Assembly: GCA_019096065.1 (NCBI GenBank)
Contig: JAGUCH010000004.1
Span: 7,068,001 to 7,132,000, forward strand
DNA length: 64,000 nt
Origin: Paracyclopina nana
Taxonomy: Eukaryota > Arthropoda > Copepoda > Cyclopoida > Cyclopettidae
Direction: 5' to 3'
Position 1 is the stretch's first letter. Each line of letters begins with the position of its first letter. The notes under the pieces were generated by a model. It saw only the letters and a list, made by a program, of their open reading frames with translations, did no database searches and was not told the origin of the DNA. Below, piece by piece: positions 55,731-64,000 of this stretch. Position numbers and translations under genes: made by a program.

Positions 55731-56222
55731 CTTTTCTTTCAAGTTTGGGCTGGTTTGTGCAGGTTTGGGCGAGTTTGGGCCCAAACTCCTTTTATAGCAG
55801 CAATTTCAATGTTTAAGTTGATAATTAAACCACTTCCAATAGGATTTGGAAGCAGAAACTTTATATTTGGGCTCTCCTCATCATAAGGGAGCTTTTTGCA
55901 TTAGAATTTTGAAAATCTAAAGGTTTGGGCGAGTTTGTGTTTTTTAAGTTTTTAAGCTAAAAATATCATTTCATGAATAGTAAAATGGCAAATGGTCTAC
56001 AAATAGGTTCTGAACCTTGAAAAACACTTTTCTTTCAAGTTTGGGCTGGTTTGTGCAGGTTTGGGCGAGTTTGTGCCCAAACTACTTTTATAGAAGCAAT
56101 TTCAATGTTTAAGTTAATAATTAACACACTTCCAATAGGATTTGGCAGCTGAAACTTTTTATTTGGGCTCTCCTCATCATAAGGAAGCTTTTTGCATTAG
56201 AATTTTGAAAATCTAAAGGTTT
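55731..56222. repeat. direct repeat with 296-bp period, 1.7 copies
   Basis: The block from CTTTTCTTTCAAGTTTGGGC to GAAAATCTAAAGGTTTG at 55731-55929 recurs at 56027-56221 with ~94% identity by eye. TTTGGGCGAGTTTG motifs recur inside each unit. No gene. Confidence 0.85.
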
Positions 56223-58062
56223 GATGGGCAATAAGTACATCATGTCTCTGGTGCACGTTACGACCAGAATAGGACTTGATTGGACCCCTCCAGTGGAACC
56301 TGTGGAAACCGTGGAGCCCGTGGAGCCGCCAGAAGTCCGGAAGGTTGCCCATTCACCGCTACATCACCACCTCAAAATCACAAAACCTCCCTTCTTAAAA
56401 AACACCTTTTCATCTCCTCCAACTCTCTGATTGTTGTTGCTGCTGCTGCTACTACCTATGCGTTGAGCCTTACCTATGGCAATTCACCTGACCTTGAGTG
56501 GAGAAGTTGCTAGCCATTGTGTGGAGGAGTTGCTAGCTGCTACATAGAGAGGACCTGCAGCTGCATGATAACGGAGAGAAGCAGATGGAAGCAGATGGAA
56601 GCTGATGGAACTTGCTGCGATGCATCGAGTGGAGAAGAAGGAGAAGACTCGGGGAGTTCGATGGGGGACTTCAGAGAAACAAGACATGGACCAAGTGCAC
56701 ATGGCCCATTGAGTGAGCTCTGCCCTGCTATTGTCCCACCAAAGTTCTCCAAAGTGTGCTGAGGCATGAAGAAGATGGCCACAAGAATATTTACTGCAGT
56801 ACTTATTTCTTTGTATTTGCTGCCATTAATTTGTGTGGTGTTAAAAGCTGAGTGAATAAGACAACCTTGTTTGACTTTGTTCGACCATAACTTGTATAGT
56901 GGTTTCCTGGGCAGTTATGCACCCTAGTCTGAGGCTGTTGAGGCCGTTGAGGACGTGGGTAGGAGGCCCAATCACTGGTCTACAGCACTGAAGCTTGCCA
57001 TGTGATGTATCTCGCCAGAGTTGGAGCACTGAGGCTGCGGCTTTGGGTCCAAGGCGAGTAGACATCCGGCCAGCACCCGGAGGCTGCGAACGGTACCGCG
57101 ACCATGAAGCCGATGCTAACCGTCCTAGGCTTCAGAGGGTGTGACCGTCGCACACCATTTTGGAGGCCCCGGAGGGATTGAAGGCCACTTTCTCTCCTAA
57201 AGGTTTGATGACCAAAATACAATGAAGTCCCGGAAAATGTCTTGGTGTGGATCAGGATTCCTGCTCTGCGGCGCAGGTTGGGCCGCACGCTGATTGCGAT
57301 CAGGGTGTGTCTACTACAATACAAAAGCAAAATCCCGAAGGCTGACGAGCCGATGGGGGTCACTCCGATGGCATTTGGGCCTATGTGGTGCGTAGGCTTT
57401 AGATTCCCTTAGACCCAAATTGCGCATTGATGCCGTTGGCGGGTTGGAACTGGCGCGCGGGGAGTGCAAGAAGGTACAGGCCGTGACGTACCACCAGCCC
57501 GTTGATGATGTCTTCCATGGACCATTGTTATGATGATGGGCCTACACAAAGTAACAATGACACTGTCTTTCCCGGAGGTGAATGCATGCGTGCAGGCTCC
57601 GCATGGCATAGCTTGGAGTATGGGTGCCATGGCAGCCGGAAAGCCAGCCAAGGTGCAGGTTGCGACCTGAGCCTCTGTTGCCTATCCATAATGGGGCGAG
57701 TGAGCGCAAGAGTGTTGCGACACTAGTGGGTCTCGTCCGTGGGTTTGGCCACACAGATGGAAGAAGATGATGTAATCCATGACTCCGCTGTGAGTCAATG
57801 AACCCCAAATAGGCCACGCGTGGAGCCAGAGTGGGAGCCACAAAGGAAAATGCGTGTTTGGGGCCCAAAAAACTGGCTAACCTTGGACAAGTTGCCGAGG
57901 GCACAGGGAAGGTTGGCCGGCCCGCAACTCGAGGAGGAGTGGGCAACCTAAAAAATTCTTCATTCACTGAGTCGACACTGGTTGGCGAAGTGGCATACCT
58001 TTTTTTGCGTAAAAAGTTGATGCACCTTTGTTTCAGAGACTTAGAAGAAAAACCCTACCACC
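56223..58062. other. GC-richer anonymous region upstream of the retrotransposon
   Basis: Base composition changes to clearly higher G+C than the rest of the window, with open but domain-free frames on both strands. It looks like decayed or unclassified mobile DNA, or part of the LTR/leader of the element downstream. I cannot assign it. A CAGATGGAAG repeat lies near 56580. Confidence 0.4.
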
Positions 58063-58229
58063 TGTAGCACCAGTAGTGCTAAACCTTAAACCTTTCTTTA
58101 TAATATAATAAGTGAGTATATTTGTGCGTGCGTGTGTGTGTGTGTTTTGTCTTGGCCGCTCATAGCCTTGACAAAAAATAAATAAACGAGCTTAGCAATT
58201 GCAACCTTTTTTCTCTGTGTCACTTGACG
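58063..58229 (+). promoter_or_regulatory. candidate end of a 5' LTR: TATA-like box, GT tract, AATAAA
   Basis: Just upstream of the retrotransposon genes are TTTATAATATAATAAG (~58097-58112), a (GT)n tract (58124-58146) and AATAAATAAA (~58177). They are followed by a primer-binding-site candidate at 58230. TGTAGCACC at 58063 could be the LTR start, but without the 3' LTR the boundary is a guess. Confidence 0.35.
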
Positions 58230-58247
58230 TGGCGTAGTAACTAGGAC
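58230..58247 (+). other. candidate tRNA-Ser primer-binding site
   Basis: TGGCGTAGTAACTAGGAC begins with nine bases exactly complementary to the 3' end (ACTACGCCA) of common animal tRNA-Ser, and AGGA later also matches. tRNA-Ser priming is known for 17.6/297-type Ty3/gypsy elements. It lies ~180 bp before the Gag start, a normal position. Confidence 0.5.
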
Positions 58248-58411
58248 AAGCTTCCCTGTGCTTTGAACAGCGTATAGCTTTCAATTCGGTACTGCCGAAT
58301 TTAGTACACACAGTAGTGTACTAAGATCAGAATATTGCGTGTGACTCCGTTGCACCTCTAAGAGATAAGAAATACTCAGTGTGACTCCGTCACGCCTTTT
58401 ACAAGATAAGA

Positions 58412-60976
58412 ATGGCTAATCAGGATTCTAGGATCGCTGGACCTACTCTGGCTGAGGAAGTTACGAAAGTAAAGGAGCGATTGTTGAACCATCTTGGGAT
58501 TAATGAGGACACTCTTCAAGGGTACTTATCCCAATGCAACCCGAATGGGACCAGCAGGACTGCCTTGCAAAGTTTTATGCCACACGTTGCTTACCCTGAA
58601 GCATTAGAGTTTGTCACGGTAACTCAAGCACAAATAACAGCTGTATGGGAGAGGACTCAAATAGTACTTGTCCCCAGGGAGCCAATTAGACCGTTGGATG
58701 ACCATGTTAAGTCAATCATTAGGACTATGCCTCTTAAAGATCCAGTAGGCCAAGTTGTAAATGTGGTTAAATATATTGATGCACTTGACCCTAATTCATT
58801 GACAAGCACGACATGTGCCTTATTATGCATTTGTTTTGGTCTGGATGAGTTCCTAACTCGTATTGAGGAAAAGAAAGATATGCAGCGTATCCATGAGGCC
58901 GATGGTAGCTTCCTGACTAACCAAATGCCAGGGACACATGAAATGGTTGCGACACTGATATCCAGGAATTGGCTAAAGATACGGACATTTGGAGATGGAT
59001 TTGCTATTGTAGCGAGGCTTTATGGCCTACAAAACGATTATTTCCTAAATGAACCGCTTAACCTGAAGCCACAGAAAACCCCAGGCCAGAGTGTACATTT
59101 CCCTAACAATGAGACGGGTAATGCAGTCCCAGATATGTCTTCGATAGCAAGTCCACCTGGGACTAACCACCACGAGTTCACTACAGGAGTTGAACTGGAT
59201 GGCCAAAATAAATCAGTCCTGACCTCAACTAAGATGAATCCTCGTGACTTGCATAACTTGACTAATTCTATCACGCTTCCTCCAATGGAAGTTGTACATA
59301 GAATGGTACAAAAGATGTTGTCAGGAGGCCATTTGAATATTCAGGAATTGAACACGGTAAAAGCTTACTACACGAAAATGCATGATGCGAGCACGGCAAA
59401 TAAAATTATTGCCTCTGCACAAATCACGGCTAAGCACATGGTTGGGGCTAAAGTAGAGTCTATTTTCAGTAAGAATTTAGAAAGAACCTTAAGCATAGTA
59501 GATGCTGCGACGAAGGAAAGAATGGTGCCAGAAACTGACGTCATCTATGATGAGTCTGCTCCAATTGCAGAGAGGCTTAAGTTAATTAACACTGATGAGA
59601 TTAAGGATGTGGAATCAGCCCGACGAGTAATCCTTCAGATGGTTGATCCAAACTTATCCTCAGGAAAGAAAATGATTGAGATGCAGAAGCTCTTTAGTGT
59701 ACTTAGCACGAGGGACGAGTTTACTTCTCTCCAAAAGCAAATATTGGCAGAAGGCTACTTAAAGACCCCTGAGATAAGTGTAGCCGCTGGAGTATCAGCT
59801 GACACTTCTAGGAGCATTTATGATCCGACCACCATGAGAGGTTACATTGCTGTACCCACGAATGGTCATGTTAAGTATGCAAGCTCACAGTCAATGAAGG
59901 AGATTAGGCACAAATACACTAAAAAGTTTGACCTACATAGTTCCTCATTAACTGCTGAGAATATAATAAATTTTCTGGACTATATGGCAAACGAGGCTGG
60001 CAGACAACATTGGTCTCATGCAGCCTTGTTAACAGCCATGTGTGAGGCTTCATCCCAGAATACTAGTGAGTATTTTAAGGGGATGGCTGGAGAAGGAAAA
60101 GATGGTATGGAATTGCTATGGCAAGATATTTTTAATTACACGCAGTTTGTACGTAAAGAGGACCCATACTTCCTCATTCAGGAGATGATCCGGAAGCCTA
60201 CTGAGTGCTTCACTGCCACACTTAAGTCAATTCTCCGACTACGAATGAAGATACATAGCACAACCATTGGAGATGGCGGAGATGCTCATGCAGTCTCTGA
60301 AGCCATCTCTGATGGTTTTGCACTCCTAGGACGTCATTGGCCTCAGAATTACCAGTCGTTAGTAAACAAATACAACGACTATCTGCTGAGAGCGAATATA
60401 CCTGCTAGGAGTTTGCACGCCTACAATATCATGATGAACCTAATTGGTAGTGACCTAGGTACTTATGTGCCAAGGGACCTGGATAGGGCTCATAAAGAGG
60501 AGAGGCTGCCAATGGTACCCAATATGCGTGCCAAACCTAGAATTGCTATGGTTGAAGCTACTGAAGAAGAGGTGTTAGACAGTGCTAGCACTATGTCGGC
60601 AGCCTCTGGCCGTAGTCAACGAAGTGCTAAAATAATAAATGAGCTACAAAGCGAGTTGGCTCGAGCAAATTTTGAATTGAGTAGGCAAGCTGTTGAAGTA
60701 GCTATGATGAAAGCTGAATCACCATCCGAGAAAATAAACAGGCTGGGAAAAACTTTTAACATAGATACGTCTAAGTTACCTGAAGGAAACCCTCTTCAGA
60801 CTGGTGGGTGCTTATTCTGCAACCAATTGCATTACGCTACACAGTGTACGAATTACCCGAACACAAATTTGACTTCGATTAGAAACGATGGCACATTGTG
60901 CCCATTGTGTAAAGGATTGCACCTTGAGTTTAGGGGAGAACAGTGTTGGAAGACGCGACCTGCTCGTAAACAATGA
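58412..60976 (+). CDS. LTR-retrotransposon Gag-like protein, 854 aa, with C-terminal zinc knuckles
   Basis: Intact frame from ATG 58412. The C-terminal ~55 residues carry two Cys/His knuckles: C-x2-C-x3-H-x4-C (CLFCNQLHYATQC), then C-x2-C-x3-H and a further Cys (CPLCKGLH...C). This spacing is 1 residue shorter than the classic retroviral CCHC and resembles the paired knuckles of BEL/Pao and some Ty3/gypsy Gags. The ~480-700 region is helical and capsid-like. A coiled-coil segment (RSAKIINELQSELARANFEL) precedes the knuckles. It is unusually long for a retrotransposon Gag (commonly 300-500). No stop or frameshift, so the element may be young. The stop overlaps the next start (ATGA). Confidence 0.8.
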   Translation: MANQDSRIAGPTLAEEVTKVKERLLNHLGINEDTLQGYLSQCNPNGTSRTALQSFMPHVAYPEALEFVTVTQAQITAVWERTQIVLVPREPIRPLDDHVKSIIRTMPLKDPVGQVVNVVKYIDALDPNSLTSTTCALLCICFGLDEFLTRIEEKKDMQRIHEADGSFLTNQMPGTHEMVATLISRNWLKIRTFGDGFAIVARLYGLQNDYFLNEPLNLKPQKTPGQSVHFPNNETGNAVPDMSSIASPPGTNHHEFTTGVELDGQNKSVLTSTKMNPRDLHNLTNSITLPPMEVVHRMVQKMLSGGHLNIQELNTVKAYYTKMHDASTANKIIASAQITAKHMVGAKVESIFSKNLERTLSIVDAATKERMVPETDVIYDESAPIAERLKLINTDEIKDVESARRVILQMVDPNLSSGKKMIEMQKLFSVLSTRDEFTSLQKQILAEGYLKTPEISVAAGVSADTSRSIYDPTTMRGYIAVPTNGHVKYASSQSMKEIRHKYTKKFDLHSSSLTAENIINFLDYMANEAGRQHWSHAALLTAMCEASSQNTSEYFKGMAGEGKDGMELLWQDIFNYTQFVRKEDPYFLIQEMIRKPTECFTATLKSILRLRMKIHSTTIGDGGDAHAVSEAISDGFALLGRHWPQNYQSLVNKYNDYLLRANIPARSLHAYNIMMNLIGSDLGTYVPRDLDRAHKEERLPMVPNMRAKPRIAMVEATEEEVLDSASTMSAASGRSQRSAKIINELQSELARANFELSRQAVEVAMMKAESPSEKINRLGKTFNIDTSKLPEGNPLQTGGCLFCNQLHYATQCTNYPNTNLTSIRNDGTLCPLCKGLHLEFRGEQCWKTRPARKQ

Positions 60977-63900
60977 TGGGACCAAGTACAAAAAATCCCA
61001 ATAAGAATGATAAAGATAGTTACATCTTGCCTTCATTTATGAGGGGAGAATGTAACAAAGAAGTAGGACGAGCTTACTTTGATTATTTAAAGGAGCAATC
61101 TGTAAAAAATGCTGAAATTATGACTAGTGGAAGTGAGGACGAAAAGGCTCTGGTCCTTGCAATAAGGGGTAGAAAAAGTCGGTTTGTTCCTCAGCATACT
61201 ATGACTGTGATTGAGATTAGCATAATACTGTTTGCAATAACAATATGTCAATATTGCTTATTTGGTTGGAATTATTGGCCAATTACAGTATTCTGTAGTG
61301 GAGCGATAATAGCTTTATGGTACTACTTTGTAAAGGGTAGCACGAATGATGAGCAGAAAACTTGTAGTAATGATGGTATCATTACACACCTGGCCTCAGT
61401 AAATGCTAATGAAGCAGAGCCAGTCACACACTTTGAACCTTTACCGAATCCGGAACTTGACGATGACATGCTGAGTATATACTCATTAAAGCTACATAAT
61501 GTTTGTGAAAGGTATTTCATACCAGTGGAGATAACTGGAAAAATACGTTTGCATGCTTTATTTGACAGTGGAGCAATGGTGCAGATAATATCACGCACTC
61601 TTGTAAAACTGATCGAAGACAAAATTGGTTACACTCTACCTCGGGTCGAAACTAATTATGTAATTAAGAACTTTAATGGGGAAGAATTCCCAGGGAATGA
61701 AGCTGTCTCTATTCAAGTTGCATTTGGAAATCGTGTTTTAATCAGACAGGCTGTTTTCCTTGTATCTGATTGCGATACACTATTGATGATAGGAAATTCG
61801 TTATTAGTGGATAATAATGTCCGGATGACCAGTAAAGATGGAAAGCACTTTATGGATTTTCCTGGAAAATCTAAACATAAGAAAATTCCACTCCTACTAT
61901 CAAAAGAGGCTTTCTACCCAGTGGCAATAAATGAAGGGATCACTCTGCTCCCTGGAGAAGAAGTGACCACCATGGCTAGTTTACCTCATGATTTACCTGT
62001 CATCAGTAATGACATTCAAATAGATTCTGACTCTGACGAAGATGACGAATTTGGTCGTACTCATCACCAGAAAAATGTTTATTCCGGATTGGTGGATAAG
62101 TACTTAAACTTTATGCCTAGTAACGAGTACCGCGGAGTGACCTCTGAGGGGGCACTTACTGCAGTCACTCGTAAAGGTACTTTCCCAGTAAATATTGGGA
62201 ATAATACTGAAGATCCCATCTACTTAAATGCACATGCAGTGATTGGGCGAGCCAGGATTGTCAAGAAACAGAAATTTAAGAGTACGGTTGCAGCCCATGT
62301 GGCTAACATTAGTTTAAAGGCCCTGGAGCATGAAATGGAGTCATGTTACTGCAATTATTTAGATTCGCACGTAATTGTGCAGTTTACTGATATAAATGGT
62401 CTTTCCTTTACTGATATGCATGTTTTCAATGCCTATGAGCCATTAAGGGGAAGCCACAAGCCCTTGATTAGTAGAAAAGGAAATTACGTATTTATCTCAT
62501 CTAACCAAAGTGACGGTTACGAAGAGATAACTGATGTGATAATTAGCAAATTTATGAAACGAGAAAAATGGGATGAATTACCGTGGGCTGTTATTGTCCC
62601 AGGACATAAACTTTTGTCTGGCGAACAAAAGCGCATTGTAATAAAAATGAATATGATGGTGGATAAACTTAAAGTAGTATGGCTAAAATATAAGTATATT
62701 TGCCCACCATGTATGACCATTGCCTTGTGTCCTATTGAATCCTACCTCAATGGGATGGATAGGGTCATAATAACTATGATGATACATGAGTATGAGAATT
62801 ACCCACTTGCTTATCAAAGAAATGAACTAGATAAGTATTTTGAACTAAATGTTCTTGGAGCTCATGGTATCATGTTTAAGTTGTCCAACAATGTTGAGTT
62901 AATATTCCATGTCCCTAGCGAACATGCTGAGAATGTTGGCTACTTAACCACGCTTATGTACATAATAATTGGTCAATTACGGTACCAAAATGTGGCCGAC
63001 AACGTGTGGATTAGAACACTTATGGATGGCGATGTGCATGTAGGTGACCCACTTTGTATGGCAACCACCGCTGCATTGCTAGTGTTATCTGGGTTACAAA
63101 TGTACCCTGATGACCTTACCAAAGAGGATATAAAGACAAAATTTGGTAAATTTATACCTTTTGTACTTGAACCACATGGTTGCTCATGCAAGCCTTGCTT
63201 GGCAAAGAACATGGGCATCAAAGTGCCACTTAAAAGCTTCACTACTATTTATGAAGGTCCTATTGTTGATACCAGTATCAGGCAAACAGTCTTGAAAAGT
63301 CCTTCTGAACTAGACCTCGTATCAGCTAGCCTGGAGCTTTCTAAGGATGAGAAAAATAACCAAAAACTATATGATGAGGTTTATAATCTCCTTCTGAAAT
63401 TCCCTAGTGAATTTGACCCTCTCCGTGTTTTAAATGGAGTAGCAGGTTACACATTTCCATTGAAACCAGAAACGATCCTGAACATGGATCTAGAACACAT
63501 TCCGGATGAAGTTAGAGAGGACTTTAGGGACCTCTTAATAGAATATAAGACTATATTCTCGGAGGATCCTAGATCATATAGGTTATGGAATGTTGAACCC
63601 ATGAAGTTCCAGCTAAAGGACGATAAACCATTAGTGCCAAAAGTATTCAACATGTCAGAGTATGAAACTACCCAGGTTGACCGTAAAATAGCATTAATGC
63701 TGTCATCTGGATTAATTGAGATTGTGGATAAGTCACTTAATAGGTACTCGGCTTGCCCTTGTTTCTTGACTTCAAGGCCAAATGATGAAAAGTTGCCTAT
63801 GAAACAACGCAAGCCTCGGCTGTTAGTTGATTTAACATCGTTTAATAAAAATCTGATATTTACGACCTCGGAGCACATAGTGCCTCCTATCCCTACCTTG

Positions 63901-64000
63901 CTAGGGATGTTATCTAATTCATGTTTGATGTCATCTTTTGATGTGACATCCGGATACGATAACTTACCTGTGGACTCTGATAGTGCTGATATGTGCTGCT
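60973..64000 (+). CDS. retrotransposon Pol (protease, unknown region, RT), runs off the window
   Basis: An open frame with no stop from ATG 60973 to the window end (1,009 codons), in the -1 frame relative to Gag and overlapping it by ATGA. Residues ~80-120 form two hydrophobic helices (ISIILFAITICQYCL and ITVFCSGAIIALWYYFV) ahead of a retropepsin with active-site FDSGA at 197-201 and the later strand DTLLMIGNSLL. About 690 residues then separate the protease from the RT, including a GCSCKPC motif at ~736-742. RT begins at ~885: SSGLIEIV, PRLLVDLTSFNK and the motif-A stretch SFDVTSGYDNLPV, all of Ty3/gypsy type. The YxDD box, RNase H and integrase would lie beyond the window. Not a fragment in the part seen. 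Confidence 0.85.
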   Translation, partial: MMGPSTKNPNKNDKDSYILPSFMRGECNKEVGRAYFDYLKEQSVKNAEIMTSGSEDEKALVLAIRGRKSRFVPQHTMTVIEISIILFAITICQYCLFGWNYWPITVFCSGAIIALWYYFVKGSTNDEQKTCSNDGIITHLASVNANEAEPVTHFEPLPNPELDDDMLSIYSLKLHNVCERYFIPVEITGKIRLHALFDSGAMVQIISRTLVKLIEDKIGYTLPRVETNYVIKNFNGEEFPGNEAVSIQVAFGNRVLIRQAVFLVSDCDTLLMIGNSLLVDNNVRMTSKDGKHFMDFPGKSKHKKIPLLLSKEAFYPVAINEGITLLPGEEVTTMASLPHDLPVISNDIQIDSDSDEDDEFGRTHHQKNVYSGLVDKYLNFMPSNEYRGVTSEGALTAVTRKGTFPVNIGNNTEDPIYLNAHAVIGRARIVKKQKFKSTVAAHVANISLKALEHEMESCYCNYLDSHVIVQFTDINGLSFTDMHVFNAYEPLRGSHKPLISRKGNYVFISSNQSDGYEEITDVIISKFMKREKWDELPWAVIVPGHKLLSGEQKRIVIKMNMMVDKLKVVWLKYKYICPPCMTIALCPIESYLNGMDRVIITMMIHEYENYPLAYQRNELDKYFELNVLGAHGIMFKLSNNVELIFHVPSEHAENVGYLTTLMYIIIGQLRYQNVADNVWIRTLMDGDVHVGDPLCMATTAALLVLSGLQMYPDDLTKEDIKTKFGKFIPFVLEPHGCSCKPCLAKNMGIKVPLKSFTTIYEGPIVDTSIRQTVLKSPSELDLVSASLELSKDEKNNQKLYDEVYNLLLKFPSEFDPLRVLNGVAGYTFPLKPETILNMDLEHIPDEVREDFRDLLIEYKTIFSEDPRSYRLWNVEPMKFQLKDDKPLVPKVFNMSEYETTQVDRKIALMLSSGLIEIVDKSLNRYSACPCFLTSRPNDEKLPMKQRKPRLLVDLTSFNKNLIFTTSEHIVPPIPTLLGMLSNSCLMSSFDVTSGYDNLPVDSDSADMCC

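Noticed and set aside
55379..55816. Protein-coding gene with YIPFR repeats
   Set aside because: The repeat is a 15-bp DNA tandem array and the flanking parts of the frame have no coding signature.
56221..58067. Several overlapping frames of 70-140 residues on both strands
   Set aside because: Higher G+C lowers stop frequency; no frame has a domain, and no frame or splice chain is better than its antisense.

Overview
This is eukaryotic nuclear DNA from an invertebrate animal. Genes are intron-containing, with mostly 50-65 bp GT-AG introns in AT-rich DNA. The gene set is that of a bilaterian: fibrillin, a DEG/ENaC channel, a nuclear receptor, TRIM23/ARD1, DRP1 and the axonemal dynein assembly factor DNAAF4. 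Compact genes, a complete fibrillin and close gene spacing suggest an ecdysozoan, perhaps a small-genome pancrustacean such as a springtail or branchiopod. The species cannot be fixed from the sequence alone. Gene names come from remembered family sequences; splice sites were read by eye and checked for phase.

Layout. 1-2.9 kb: gene-poor, with one possible small secreted protein. 2.9-4.7 kb: L-amino-acid oxidase. 6.6-7.4 kb: small heat-shock protein behind clear heat-shock elements. 7.5-9.8 kb (-): SLC39A11 zinc transporter and MRPL46, 90 bp apart. 10.4-13.0 kb (+): DRP1, head-to-head with MRPL46. 13.2-15.9 kb (-): a SETD7-like SET-domain protein that unexpectedly carries a signal peptide. 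16.4-17.4 kb: an orphan seven-helix receptor. 18.9-29.7 kb: complete fibrillin (2,922 aa, nine TB/hybrid-type 8-Cys domains). 29.8-33.8 kb: DEG/ENaC channel whose large intron holds a palindromic 9-bp minisatellite and a DNA transposon. 34-39.3 kb: a repeat field with heptamer-ended MITEs, a tandem duplication, tRNA-derived SINEs and GC-rich hairpins. 39.5-40.6 kb: DNAAF4. 41.5-42.9 kb: SLC35G-type EamA transporter. 43.5-48.0 kb: TRIM23/ARD1 with a nuclear receptor nested antisense in intron 2, followed by a pseudogene copy of its own last exon. 48.5-51.3 kb (-): WDR36/UTP21, head-to-head with POLD3 at 51.8-53.1 kb. 53.2-58 kb: repeats. 58-64 kb: the 5' part of an LTR retrotransposon with an unusual Pol.

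Most genes are unrelated housekeeping functions. Possible functional links are the two mitochondrial genes sharing a divergent promoter (MRPL46/DRP1) and two same-strand pairs close enough to be operon-like (MRPL46-SLC39A11, fibrillin-DEG/ENaC). The points most worth following are the secreted SETD7-like protein with a natural Tyr-to-Phe change at the SET7/9 Y305 position; the retrotransposon Pol with two predicted membrane helices before the protease and a very long protease-RT interval; the RAG/Transib-like MITE family with CACAGTG ends and a perfect 5-bp target duplication; and the giant palindrome in the channel gene.
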